From the NCBI GenBank assembly GCA_913056375.1, contig CAJXNF010000009.1, forward strand, positions 1-25,421: DNA of 25,421 nt, written 5' to 3'. Both the position numbers and the translations under genes were made by a program. The notes beneath the pieces were generated by a model. The model worked only from the letters and a program-made list of their open reading frames with translations, was not told where the DNA came from and made no database searches. Position 1 is the stretch's first letter, and each line of letters starts with the position of its first letter. Shown in pieces: positions 1 to 8,849 of this stretch. The DNA comes from an uncultured Pseudomonadota bacterium (GTDB lineage: Bacteria > SAR324 > NAC60-12).

Positions 1-1046
1 CTCCGATGGATTAATTCTATTTCAAAGCGTTTTTGCTGCTCATTTGGTTCTGTCAGTTCACCAAAGCCATTTGCGATCTCCATTCCTTGAACATAGCATT
101 CCACTCTTTCGGCAAAGCCATTTGGATTGAGCTGGGCGAGGCTAGCCAGTTGAGGTGGCCAATCTGTGACCAAGCAAGGGCTTTCCCACCCAAGTTTTTG
201 TTCGAGTTCATCCCAAATCCTGCCAAAAATAACTATGAAAGATTCTCTATCGATCCTTTGCTGATTGATCCAGTCTTCATGACCGTTTTCTTTGAGCTTT
301 TCAAGGAGATCCTCCGCTTGATCTGTAGGTCGTATTTCAAACTGCCAAAATTCCTGAAGAAGATCATTGGCCGTTGTGAGTTTCCATTCACTTTCCAACA
401 TTTTATGGTGCTTTGAATCAATCCATACCCTTGGAAGGCATTTTGTTATCTCTTGAATGTCTTGACACAACCGCTGCCAATTCTCCCCAACACGATACCA
501 TTCGAGCATCGTAAACTCAGGGTTGTGCCATTGACCGACCTCCTTTCCTCGGTAGCAGGCACTGATTTGGTAAATCTTTTCAAATCCGCCAACCAGCATA
601 CGTTTCATTTGAAATTCTGGTGAGGTTACCAGGTATCCCTGATCACATTGAATTAGATCAAAATGGGCTTCAGGATTTGGGGCTTTGATTCTTGCTGGGG
701 TTTGAACTTCAAGGAAACCTTGCTGATCAAACCAATCTCGAATACTACGGAGGATATGGTGCCTTGCTCTCAGACAATGAAAGCGTGAGGGGAATTGATT
801 GAGTTTGCGCCAGCGGAGTGCATCACCATTAGCTTTCAGACCTGCTGGAGGCGTGTAGACAACCTTTTTGGGTATGAATTTGCCCCGACTGGATTGGAAT
901 CGGACCAGGGCGCCTTCGGTGATCTTTAAATTCTGATCGGCTTTAAGAGAAAATTGTTGCTCCTGCCATAGGAAGTGGAATTCTTCCACAGATTCATCAA
1001 ATCCTAGACAGCGAGCAATGAAGGTGGGAGGAAACTCTAGGTGCAT
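1..1046 (-). CDS. epmA: EF-P lysine ligase EpmA (GenX/PoxA family), 3' end cut by window edge
   Basis: Class II lysyl-tRNA-synthetase paralogue that attaches (beta-)lysine to a lysine of elongation factor P. I translated 348 residues from the ATG at 1046; an in-frame TGA lies just upstream, so this is the first possible ATG. Class II motif 1 lies near residues 100-118 (IRDWFDQQGFLEVQTP) and motif 2 near 159-185 (YRGKEVGQWHNPEFTMLEWY). The C-terminal part carries MEIANGFGELT, close to the IELANGFHELT of E. coli EpmA as I recall it. Motif 3 would lie beyond the left edge. The protein has about 85 residues before the catalytic core, beta-rich and ending in LRWRK like the LysRS linker, whereas E. 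coli EpmA lacks an anticodon-binding domain. It is the last gene of an apparent efp - cyclase-like - epmA unit. The alternative, a true LysRS, is unlikely because the N-terminal domain is too short. Confidence 0.9.
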   Translation of the reverse strand, partial: MHLEFPPTFIARCLGFDESVEEFHFLWQEQQFSLKADQNLKITEGALVRFQSSRGKFIPKKVVYTPPAGLKANGDALRWRKLNQFPSRFHCLRARHHILRSIRDWFDQQGFLEVQTPARIKAPNPEAHFDLIQCDQGYLVTSPEFQMKRMLVGGFEKIYQISACYRGKEVGQWHNPEFTMLEWYRVGENWQRLCQDIQEITKCLPRVWIDSKHHKMLESEWKLTTANDLLQEFWQFEIRPTDQAEDLLEKLKENGHEDWINQQRIDRESFIVIFGRIWDELEQKLGWESPCLVTDWPPQLASLAQLNPNGFAERVECYVQGMEIANGFGELTEPNEQQKRFEIELIHR

Positions 1047-1096
1047 GGTGAGTCAGCACCAGCAAATTCGAAAATTCACGCAAGCACGAAGTAGAT

Positions 1097-1118
1097 ATCA
1101 AGCACGACGAAGCTTGAT
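1097..1118. repeat. Intercistronic stem-loop upstream of epmA
   Basis: A perfect 7-bp inverted repeat, ATCAAGC - 8 nt - GCTTGAT, lies between the stop of the cyclase-like gene and the epmA start. An extra copy of CAAGCACGA lies just to the left (1081-1089), giving a short direct repeat. In the direction of transcription the T-run precedes rather than follows the stem, so it does not look like an intrinsic terminator. It may be an mRNA-stability or processing stem between the two cistrons. Confidence 0.4.
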
Positions 1119-1124
1119 AAAAAA

Positions 1125-4100
1125 TTATTCATGTTTTTGCTGATAGTCAGTAATAGCCTGCTTCCCAAGTTCATCGAAGTCCTTGATCAACGCAAACTTC
1201 GCATCATCAGCAGGTTCTTTCCAGACATGCTCAGGCTTCCAAAGGGTCTCAGCGATACCGTTGAGGTAAATTCGTTGATACTTGGGAGTAACGTTTAAGT
1301 TAAAGCTACCAGGATTGACCCAGATCTTCAGTTTTGGAGGCTGCTCTTCTGACATCGGAAGATTCAGTTTGTTGAAAGCTTCCCAGTAGAGTTTTCGCGC
1401 AGGCAAGCTATTAAACCTTTGATAGAAGGTATGCATTGGCTGGTTCTTCGTACTGGCAATTCCAGGATCTTTGTCAATTGTCGGTGTTTTGTTCAAATCG
1501 AATGTGAATACAAACTGCTCATCAAAGTTTGTTCTGACGATGGCAGCACAACCCAGAGGTCGATCTACATTGCAGACGATCATCACATCATAGAGATAGT
1601 AGATGTTCTCTAAAAGTTCATTTGAGCTCACCCGAATTGGTTTACAAAAACTCTTGATATCGCCAGCAAGATTTTGAAGGTCATCTGCTGTGACTGGGTT
1701 AGAGGCAACTACACTTCTGGAAGAAACAGCATTTTTCTGGAAGGAGGTCATCGCTCGAGCATCAAAGCCAATGTACTTACTGAATACACAGCGAGTTACA
1801 CCCTCAACTAAGTTGGATTGGAACATTTCTAGTTGATTACCACCACTACCACCGGCTTTTTTAGAGATCATCGCTTTGAATTTCCACCTCTCCTTCTTGG
1901 GTTCAAACTCCAAGAGAATCACGTTTCTCGGAATACAGAGCGATTTGGAGATAGGCAGAGGCACCTGAAAGGGACGACGATTGAAATTCTTCTCAAAGTG
2001 GTATTTGAAGATGACGTTTTCCAAGGGATCGCCAGCAAGTGGGACCCTAGACTGGAAGATAATTTTTTCAACGACTTCTTTGTTGAGTTCGGCCTGCAGT
2101 TTCTCACCGTAGTGCTTGGTGATTGAGTTAGATAATTCTCCAACTTTGCGGCGGTCATCCTGAATTTGGGCAATCTGACGTTTTTCAATGACATTCAATT
2201 CAGCATCCGTTTGTGCTTTATCTACCACGGACATGTCAACGATCAACATCCGGTCCATCAATTTATCCAGAGGGTTCGTTAGGATCTTCTCGACACGCTC
2301 CTTCTCCTCATTGTTCTTGGTTACCTGAGAGATGTATTGGCTCATTCGGTTGATGGTATTTTGATTACCAATCTGAATCAGCCTACGCTCCGTGTTCTTC
2401 ATGCTATTGAGGAAAAGTTTCTTCAGAACAGTTTCCTTCTCTTGAGCCACATCATCTCGACCTTGGGAGAACTTCATCAAATCAATCCGAGGTCCCTCTT
2501 CAGCGTAGAACTTCGTGTAGAAACGATGTACTGCCTTGAAACGCCAGGATGAATTCTTATCAAGATAAACAGGCTCCCCAGTCGTTGTGTCCAAGTCAAT
2601 AACGTCTGAGGCACGTATATGCTGGGCGAAGCAGAAAAGCATCTCTTTTTGGACTTCAGGATCTGGGAAACGCATCAGCATCTCGGTAAACTTGATCCAC
2701 CAAGGATCTCGGACGAGCTGAGGAAATTCCGTTTCCATACTCTTGATGATATCGACATACGGGCCTGTCATCTCTCTCTTGATGAAGGCTCTATCGTTCG
2801 GAAAGATCAAAAGTTTGGTCAGGCTGGTCAACTCAGGAGTATCCTCATCACAGGTGAGCATTTCAATCCACCAAGTGTTCAAGAGAGCCTTTGGAAGATT
2901 CCGATGGCTGATCTTCTCACTTTCTCTAAGGAAAATCGGGATAACGTAGGTAAGGAAAACTTCTCGGGAGGGTGCATAGCCTCCCCAGTTTGGCAGATTC
3001 CTCAGTTTGAATGTTTCCTGATTTTCAGCAGCAGCCCTCGGATCTGGCTCTTCATCTCCTTCCTGCTCACGATATTGAGTCACTTCCCAATCTGGGAAAA
3101 CTCCAATATTGGAAAGAATTTTGACTTCTTCAGGTAATGAAAAAGGCATCGGAGACAAGCCACATAACAATGTTGCCGGATTCAGCAGCAAGTCATTGAG
3201 CATGTTTGAATAGGCCATACTGCCTTCCGGCGATACCAAGAAAGGCGTATGTTGGCCTGCCCGCTGTTTGCGAAGAATATTCACAAAGTAGTGTGCTTCC
3301 TGAGCAGGATATTTTGCTAGTTCGTATTCCTCAGCGAAGTAGATCTTACGGGAGGTGCCTGGTTCATACTGTGCTTCGTTGCGAATTGCTTCCTGTTCCA
3401 CCCGTACGTTGACCAAATCTACCATTCTGTCCAAAAACCCTTTTCGAGCCTGATCTTGGAGCGGAATGGATTGAATCACTTCCAACATCTGCTGATCCAG
3501 CCCTACCTGCTGTCCAACATCTGTATGCCACTCATCGGCTTCCCTAGCTACTTCCCAGCGATAGCTCTCAGAGACATGTTCCAAGAATTGTTGAACTACC
3601 TTTCCGCGGGAGGGATTCTTCTTCAGATGCTCCATCAGCACCTGACGCTGTTGAGCAGGAGGAAATTTGGCTGGCTCCACTCCAGCTGCCTTGGCTGGCT
3701 CTTCCAATAACTTCATCACAACGCGTTGGCCCAATACACGGTCGCGATAGAAAATGACCAACCTTCCCAGGGCAGCATTGGCATCCATGGAGGTGACAGA
3801 ATTTGGGAAGCAGCTACCCTGAAGTTTGCGAGCTGGAATATTTTTGAGGAACGGAAAGAAGAGAATCAATGCGTTCCGGAACATGTCCCCTTCCGGTAGC
3901 TTGCGCAAAACAAGCGGTATTTGGGACCAGAAGAACTGCATTTGCTTGCCTGGCTCCATCTTGCTGATCAGAGCCCGACAAGTTTTGCGCATCAATAGTG
4001 TGTAGGTACTTGGAAAAATGATGTCGATGATTTTTTGTTGTTCGGAACTGAGAGACTCTCCATGTTCCTCAATCATCTGATCTTTGACTTTTTGCTTTAG

Positions 4101-4964
4101 CTGAGCACGTTTTTCCTCCGGAAATTGAAGGAGGTAGCGATCATAAGCAGCACTGATGATCTTGAAGGCCAAGGCTATGAAGAAATCAGCATCGGTCCAA
4201 TTGTGTTCGTAGCGAGGTTCGGTCCCAAAAATTACCTGTGCATCCACATCAGAATCCGGCTTGTGACCGATCCCACCAAGGCTGCCAATCGTACTTAGTG
4301 TCTGGACAATCGGCTTCTCACTTTTCCCAAAATCGTTGACCAGTTCCCCAAACTGCTCTTGCAAATGAGCCATCCAGTTGCCTTCTCCTTCACGCTTGGA
4401 AAACTCAGGCAACCACCGATCGACTCCATCAATTCCATGCATCGCATTCTCGCAAAACACATGATAGCGATCGCGATGCATCATTGGCTTCCCAGTCTCT
4501 GGATCAACTCCCTTCTTATAGGTAATGTCGAGATTAGGTTGCTCTGACGGGTTGACATCAAAAATAAAAATACTTTCGTACACCACCTGACGCATACCCT
4601 CATCGGCCACTTCGATCAGACTCTGCATCCGGGCTCGGTTGAGCTTACCCATTTGGTCAAACTCATTCTGGGATTGCTCCTTCCACTCCTCCACCTTCTC
4701 GTCCGAGAACGTCTCACGAATGCTTTCCAACAGACTGCTTCCCTGGAGACCCTTGACAATGGTCTTCATGCGTTTTTCAAGATCCTCTGTCTTCGGGTTA
4801 CAGGGGATTTCCTGATAGAGTTCCATCAGAAGTTTGACTTGTCCTGCTGCAACTGGAGAAAGTGCGTCCTCGCCCGGTTTGGCGTCGCCTTTTTTCTGCG
4901 AAGAACCCGGGGAATCATCTTTTTTGCCCAGGATAATATCCCTGAACTTCAGCATGCTTTTCAT
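1125..4964 (-). CDS. Large nucleotidyltransferase-fold protein, class I adenylate cyclase-like
   Basis: 1279 residues, cytoplasmic by appearance (no signal peptide or convincing membrane segment). The clearest motif is at residues 226-244: GS followed ten residues later by SDVD (GSLGGIGHKPDSDVDAQV). This is the Pol-beta-type nucleotidyltransferase signature, and it closely resembles the GS..(S)SDLD block of E. coli class I adenylate cyclase. S238, D239 and D241 would bind metal and nucleotide. Weaker similarities to that family are FYRDRVLGQR (405-414) and RNLPKALLNTWWIEML (688-703). E. coli CyaA is about 850 residues, so this protein is about 430 longer. It starts 7 bases after the efp stop and is followed 78 bases later by epmA. 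Function could be cAMP synthesis or another nucleotidyl transfer. The family assignment rests on recalled motifs, not a search. Confidence 0.5.
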   Translation of the reverse strand: MKSMLKFRDIILGKKDDSPGSSQKKGDAKPGEDALSPVAAGQVKLLMELYQEIPCNPKTEDLEKRMKTIVKGLQGSSLLESIRETFSDEKVEEWKEQSQNEFDQMGKLNRARMQSLIEVADEGMRQVVYESIFIFDVNPSEQPNLDITYKKGVDPETGKPMMHRDRYHVFCENAMHGIDGVDRWLPEFSKREGEGNWMAHLQEQFGELVNDFGKSEKPIVQTLSTIGSLGGIGHKPDSDVDAQVIFGTEPRYEHNWTDADFFIALAFKIISAAYDRYLLQFPEEKRAQLKQKVKDQMIEEHGESLSSEQQKIIDIIFPSTYTLLMRKTCRALISKMEPGKQMQFFWSQIPLVLRKLPEGDMFRNALILFFPFLKNIPARKLQGSCFPNSVTSMDANAALGRLVIFYRDRVLGQRVVMKLLEEPAKAAGVEPAKFPPAQQRQVLMEHLKKNPSRGKVVQQFLEHVSESYRWEVAREADEWHTDVGQQVGLDQQMLEVIQSIPLQDQARKGFLDRMVDLVNVRVEQEAIRNEAQYEPGTSRKIYFAEEYELAKYPAQEAHYFVNILRKQRAGQHTPFLVSPEGSMAYSNMLNDLLLNPATLLCGLSPMPFSLPEEVKILSNIGVFPDWEVTQYREQEGDEEPDPRAAAENQETFKLRNLPNWGGYAPSREVFLTYVIPIFLRESEKISHRNLPKALLNTWWIEMLTCDEDTPELTSLTKLLIFPNDRAFIKREMTGPYVDIIKSMETEFPQLVRDPWWIKFTEMLMRFPDPEVQKEMLFCFAQHIRASDVIDLDTTTGEPVYLDKNSSWRFKAVHRFYTKFYAEEGPRIDLMKFSQGRDDVAQEKETVLKKLFLNSMKNTERRLIQIGNQNTINRMSQYISQVTKNNEEKERVEKILTNPLDKLMDRMLIVDMSVVDKAQTDAELNVIEKRQIAQIQDDRRKVGELSNSITKHYGEKLQAELNKEVVEKIIFQSRVPLAGDPLENVIFKYHFEKNFNRRPFQVPLPISKSLCIPRNVILLEFEPKKERWKFKAMISKKAGGSGGNQLEMFQSNLVEGVTRCVFSKYIGFDARAMTSFQKNAVSSRSVVASNPVTADDLQNLAGDIKSFCKPIRVSSNELLENIYYLYDVMIVCNVDRPLGCAAIVRTNFDEQFVFTFDLNKTPTIDKDPGIASTKNQPMHTFYQRFNSLPARKLYWEAFNKLNLPMSEEQPPKLKIWVNPGSFNLNVTPKYQRIYLNGIAETLWKPEHVWKEPADDAKFALIKDFDELGKQAITDYQQKHE

Positions 4965-4971
4965 GGTGGCC

Positions 4972-5541
4972 TTAAGCTTTAACGCGCTCTACGTATTCGC
5001 CTGTTCGAGTATCAATTTTCAGCAACTCACCCTCAGAAACAAACATGGGTGCATTGACGGTATAACCTGTGGAAACAACAACAGGCTTGGATGCACCCGT
5101 AACCGTATTGCCCTTCTCCCCTGGAGGAGCTTCAACAACTTCTAGAACTACAAAATTAGGAAGAGTGATGCCGATCGGTCGTTCGCGAAAGAAAGCCACG
5201 TTCACTTCCATGTTGTCAATCAAGTAGTTTGTGGCATCCCCGACGAGATCAGCATCCAGAGCTACTTGCTCGTAACTGCTGTTGTCCATGAAATGGAAGC
5301 CCCCATCCCCCTCATCTCGATAAAGGAACTGCATGGTCCGATCCTGAGTATCGGCAGGCTTTAGTTTCTCACCCGTCTTAAAGGTTCGATCTAATACCGA
5401 ACCATTGATTAGATTGCGAATTCGAGTCCTCGTAAATGCATTTCCTTTACCCGGCTTCACAAACTGAAATTCGATGATAGCGTAGGGTTCGCTATCCAGT
5501 TCTATTCGCAATCCTTTGCGGATATCAGCAGTTTCGTACAC
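4972..5541 (-). CDS. efp: Translation elongation factor P, lysine type
   Basis: EF-P binds between the ribosomal P and E sites and relieves stalling at polyproline runs. The 189-residue length is typical (E. coli 188). The N-terminal KOW-like domain contains VKPGKGNAF, in which K32 aligns with E. coli K34, the residue beta-lysylated by EpmA. The two OB domains follow, ending RTGEYVERVK like E. coli. Start is GTG at 5541, preceded by AAAGGAGACC. The lysine at the tip matches the presence of epmA two genes downstream; an EpmB aminomutase is not in the window. It heads the leftward unit, and its promoter should lie in the 180-bp gap shared with the rightward carboxylase gene. Confidence 0.97.
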   Translation of the reverse strand: MYETADIRKGLRIELDSEPYAIIEFQFVKPGKGNAFTRTRIRNLINGSVLDRTFKTGEKLKPADTQDRTMQFLYRDEGDGGFHFMDNSSYEQVALDADLVGDATNYLIDNMEVNVAFFRERPIGITLPNFVVLEVVEAPPGEKGNTVTGASKPVVVSTGYTVNAPMFVSEGELLKIDTRTGEYVERVKA

Positions 5542-5597
5542 GGTCTCCTTTGCTTGAGATCATATTGAATTTTGTTTCCAATATCTTGGTGTTGAGG

Positions 5598-5610
5598 TTT
5601 GGAATCCAAA
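5598..5610. promoter_or_regulatory. Short perfect inverted repeat in the efp/carboxylase divergent gap
   Basis: TTTGGA-A-TCCAAA, a perfect 6-bp dyad with a 1-nt centre, sits in the 5542-5722 gap between divergent efp and the carboxylase gene. It could be an operator for either direction. A dyad this short can occur by chance. Confidence 0.25.
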
Positions 5611-5660
5611 GGCAAATACCTTGTTTCCTACCACAAAGCTCCCTATTCTGCCCCAGAATT

Positions 5661-5699
5661 TTTCCAAATTGAATCATTTTTGAAAACTTTTTTATTCAT
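5661..5699 (+). promoter_or_regulatory. Possible promoter for the carboxylase-prepilin unit
   Basis: Upstream of the ATG at 5723 the sequence is A/T-rich with a TTGAAT hexamer followed, at a plausible 16-17-nt spacing, by TTTATT/TTATTC. No Shine-Dalgarno sequence is evident before the ATG. This is a by-eye call with imperfect hexamers. Confidence 0.25.
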
Positions 5700-5722
5700 T
5701 TCCTTCTGGTTTCTGAATTCTC

Positions 5723-8479
5723 ATGAAAGCACTTTCGTTCAATCCTGCAAGCCCGTGGCAACAGCAATTTAGTTTTAAGGACGTAAAGTGCCTCATCGTC
5801 TGCCGCGGACCCATTCGCCTTGAAGTCATGCAAGTCTTGGAGGAACTGGGTGCACAATACGGCATTCTACTTTCTGAAAAAGACAGTATCACGTATCCCC
5901 AAACCCTTGCTCCCGAACTGCGATTCCTCGCTAATCGTCATGAGCAGGTCCATCATATCCCAGATTATGTTGGCTCGTCACGAGAGGAACGACAACAATG
6001 CATTGATAAAATTCTTCGTCTCTGCAAACAGCACAACTACACCCACCTCTTTGCAGGCTATGGATTCATGGCTGAGGACGGTGACTTCGTAAGGCAAATC
6101 GAAGAAGCAAATATTTGCTTTGTTGGCCCCAGTGCAAGGGTGATTCAGCAGGCAGGCTCTAAAGATGAAGCCAAACAATTGGCTCGTAAGCTAAGCGTAT
6201 CGGTAACTCCGGGTGAAGATCGAATCACTGCACGTACTCTTTTGAAAAAAGCTGGAGGCAACGACCCTTCTCAATTTCTTAAAAACCTGATTGATCGACA
6301 TCAACTTCCTGTGCCAACAGATTGGCAACTCAATTCAGAAATATTGGATCAAGCTGAGCAAGTTCTGCAGGCTTCCTACAAGCGCCGGATTGATCTGTTC
6401 AGTATAGAAGAACTTCAGGCAGAAACTCTCATCTGTTGTAAGGAGATCTGGGCCAAAAACCCAGGCAGACGACTACGCTTTAAGCATATTGGTGGTGGTG
6501 GTGGAAAGGGTCAACGGGTTATTCAAAGTGAAGCAGAGATTGAAGCAGCCGTAAGGGCTGTCTTGATTGAAGCCCGAGTGACTGGTCCAGGAGACAACAA
6601 GACCTTCCTGATCGAGATGAACATTGAAGATACTCGCCACAACGAAGTCCAGTTACTTGGTAATGGCCAGTGGTGCATAGAGTTGGGCGGTCGTGACTGT
6701 TCTCTACAGATGCACGAACAAAAATTAGTTGAACTTTCACTCACCGAAGAGTTGCTTGAGCAAACGATTAGTGAATATCTTGAAGCTGGCAAAAACCACC
6801 AAGCAGAGGCACTTCAGCAAGATCTCGTCGTACTACGTGAGATGTGTAAGCAAGCTCAGGACTTCGGAACGGCTCTTGGGCTGGATAACGTATCCACCTT
6901 TGAGTGCATTGTTGAGGGGGACCAACACTACTTCATGGAGGTAAACACCCGAATTCAGGTCGAACATCTAGTCACAGAGATGGCTTACAGGCTCGAATTT
7001 ACTAACCCGGATAACCCTGGCGACAACTTCCTTGCAGATTCACTGGTTGCCGCAATGTTTCTGGTTGCCTGCTACGGACAAGTGCTTCCCAAACCACAAC
7101 GGCAACTCCGAAATCTATCTGGAATGGAGGTTCGAATCAATGCTACCAACCAGGGATTACAGCCTCATGCTGGGGGTATTTTACGCTCATGGTCGGCTCC
7201 AATTGAAGGGGAACTACGAGACGACCAGGGGATTGGATTACGGAATCCTGATACTGGTTTATTCCAACCTTATCATCTTGCTGGCGCCTACGATTCTAAT
7301 GTGGCTCTGTCCGTCACATGGGGCAGGACACGTTTAGAAAATCTAGAGCAAATGGCTCGTGTTCTCAGAGAAATGGAAGTGCGCGGAACAGATCTACAAC
7401 TCAACCTGTCATTTCATTATGGAATTCTGTATTGGATGTTGGGTGTGGATTCGATGGTAAAGCCAAACACGCGTTTTGTGGAGTCCTACCTTGCGCTCTG
7501 TGGCAAGCTGAGCTTGGGTGCGAAAGATATCGACTTGGAGTTCGCTTGGCAGCATTTGAGTGGATCAATCAAGGAGCTAGGCCCAGAGGCTCTGAGAGCT
7601 TTTGAAAGAAAAAAAACGCTGCTGCTAAGACCATTGAGGCGCTTGATGAGTATGCCACATCTGCTCGCCGGATGGCTTGCTAAACGTCAAAAACCTCGAT
7701 GGGAAATTCAGGATCAGCAGATTCAGTGGTGTCAGAATCCGATTCATGTGCTGCGTGAGCTTTATCGTTACCTGCATTGGGAGAAAAGAAGTGGACTACC
7801 TCCCAGTGAAATTATCTGGGAAGATGATCATCTGTTACTCGAAGAAGGACTCCAGTTTTATGCAGATTTAGAAAATCGCTTAGGTTACCCAGAATGGGAA
7901 GCTTTACGGAATATCCTCGAAAACAAGGCCCCTGTCGGATTTGACGAGGATCTCTGGTCAGACGTACAAGCAGCGCATGCTGGTTTTCAAGTCGGCTTGG
8001 TTCCCTTGCTGAGTATTCTCATCTCATTGGGCATCAGCAGCGGGTATTTTGATTGGAATTGCAATCAAGCACTGGTTCCAGTCATTCCAAAGGAGTTTCA
8101 GAATACTGAAAAGATCAAGCAATACTCCCAGGCTCTGGCACCTCCTCCACCGTCTCATAGCGATGAAGTACGAAGTTGGACAGGAGGAACCTTCTATGCT
8201 TGTGAAACACCCAGCAGTCCACCCTACGTAGAGGCTGGGCAACATGTGGAGCAAAACGACGTGCTTGGACTGTTAGAGGTGATGAAGATGTTTAATCCAA
8301 TCAGAGCAGAATTTCCGGGAACGGTAAGGCAGGTATGTGTAGATTCTTCCGGAGGCACTCTGGTTTCAAGGGGACAACTGCTCTTCCTGATTGAGCCTGA
8401 TCACCCGATTGTGGAGGAAGACGCCACCATGTTGGCAAAATATCGTCAGGAGGTCACACTCAAACTACTTGCTCTTTGA
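5723..8479 (+). CDS. Acyl-CoA carboxylase alpha chain: biotin carboxylase fused to biotin carrier domain
   Basis: Carboxylates its own biotin using ATP and bicarbonate, to supply a separate carboxyltransferase. The 918 residues run: biotin carboxylase N-terminal fold (20-140), ATP-grasp with glycine-rich HIGGGGGKGQRV (255-266), H306 in RHNEVQLL, GRDCSLQ (323-329), catalytic MEVNTRIQVEH (405-415), and R471 in MEVRINA. A long helical linker (about 590-800) is followed by a biotinyl domain with EVMKM, K855 being the biotinylated lysine. Compared with ordinary acetyl/propionyl-CoA carboxylase alpha chains (about 650-680) there are extra residues between about 165 and 250 and again after 335. No carboxyltransferase domain or partner gene is in the window, so the substrate is unknown. 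Its stop overlaps the prepilin gene region, suggesting co-transcription. Confidence 0.85.
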   Translation: MKALSFNPASPWQQQFSFKDVKCLIVCRGPIRLEVMQVLEELGAQYGILLSEKDSITYPQTLAPELRFLANRHEQVHHIPDYVGSSREERQQCIDKILRLCKQHNYTHLFAGYGFMAEDGDFVRQIEEANICFVGPSARVIQQAGSKDEAKQLARKLSVSVTPGEDRITARTLLKKAGGNDPSQFLKNLIDRHQLPVPTDWQLNSEILDQAEQVLQASYKRRIDLFSIEELQAETLICCKEIWAKNPGRRLRFKHIGGGGGKGQRVIQSEAEIEAAVRAVLIEARVTGPGDNKTFLIEMNIEDTRHNEVQLLGNGQWCIELGGRDCSLQMHEQKLVELSLTEELLEQTISEYLEAGKNHQAEALQQDLVVLREMCKQAQDFGTALGLDNVSTFECIVEGDQHYFMEVNTRIQVEHLVTEMAYRLEFTNPDNPGDNFLADSLVAAMFLVACYGQVLPKPQRQLRNLSGMEVRINATNQGLQPHAGGILRSWSAPIEGELRDDQGIGLRNPDTGLFQPYHLAGAYDSNVALSVTWGRTRLENLEQMARVLREMEVRGTDLQLNLSFHYGILYWMLGVDSMVKPNTRFVESYLALCGKLSLGAKDIDLEFAWQHLSGSIKELGPEALRAFERKKTLLLRPLRRLMSMPHLLAGWLAKRQKPRWEIQDQQIQWCQNPIHVLRELYRYLHWEKRSGLPPSEIIWEDDHLLLEEGLQFYADLENRLGYPEWEALRNILENKAPVGFDEDLWSDVQAAHAGFQVGLVPLLSILISLGISSGYFDWNCNQALVPVIPKEFQNTEKIKQYSQALAPPPPSHSDEVRSWTGGTFYACETPSSPPYVEAGQHVEQNDVLGLLEVMKMFNPIRAEFPGTVRQVCVDSSGGTLVSRGQLLFLIEPDHPIVEEDATMLAKYRQEVTLKLLAL

Positions 8480-8481
8480 AG

Positions 8482-8835
8482 ATGAAAAAGCGATCAGGCT
8501 TTACCTTGCTGGAAGTAGCGCTTTCACTTCCTTTGCTGCTGCTGGTGCTTTGGAACACAAACCGGATCGCTGAAGCCATCGCAAGCGGGATTCAACAACA
8601 AAGAGAGGCCCGACACATCGCAAGCCAATTTGACAACTGGATGGTTTCAATGTTGCTTGCAGAACCTGACGATGATTTACGGCAAATCGGTTCTCATCAA
8701 CTCGAATTGACTGATCCCATATTTTCTGACTGGCAACTGCAATGGCAGGTTGATTCCGGTTTGCCTTCAATGGCTTTGGGAAGCCTTCAGAAAGATGGAA
8801 TAGAACAATTGAATTGGATCACTGCACTACCTTAG
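8482..8835 (+). CDS. Type IV prepilin / pseudopilin-like protein
   Basis: 117 residues beginning MKKRSGFTLLEVALSLPLLL: a short basic leader, the prepilin peptidase site G/F with conserved glutamate at mature position 5, and a hydrophobic helix. This is the N-terminal signature of type IV pilins and type II secretion pseudopilins, processed by PilD-type peptidase and assembled in the inner membrane. After the helix only about 90 residues remain, shorter than a major pilin and closer to a minor pilin or pseudopilin. A TTG two codons upstream is possible, but the ATG gives the usual MKK leader. It begins 2 bases after the carboxylase stop. No other pilus gene is in the window, so it appears to be an orphan. 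Confidence 0.75.
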   Translation: MKKRSGFTLLEVALSLPLLLLVLWNTNRIAEAIASGIQQQREARHIASQFDNWMVSMLLAEPDDDLRQIGSHQLELTDPIFSDWQLQWQVDSGLPSMALGSLQKDGIEQLNWITALP

Positions 8836-8849
8836 CGAGGTCAAATTCA

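Noticed and set aside
33..416. 127-residue open frame on the plus strand
   Set aside because: It is antisense to the epmA coding sequence, whose motifs are clear; no family features in the plus frame.
1419..4982. Several plus-strand open frames of 60-170 residues opposite the cyclase-like gene
   Set aside because: All lie opposite one long continuous minus-strand frame with coherent motifs; compositions look like shadows.
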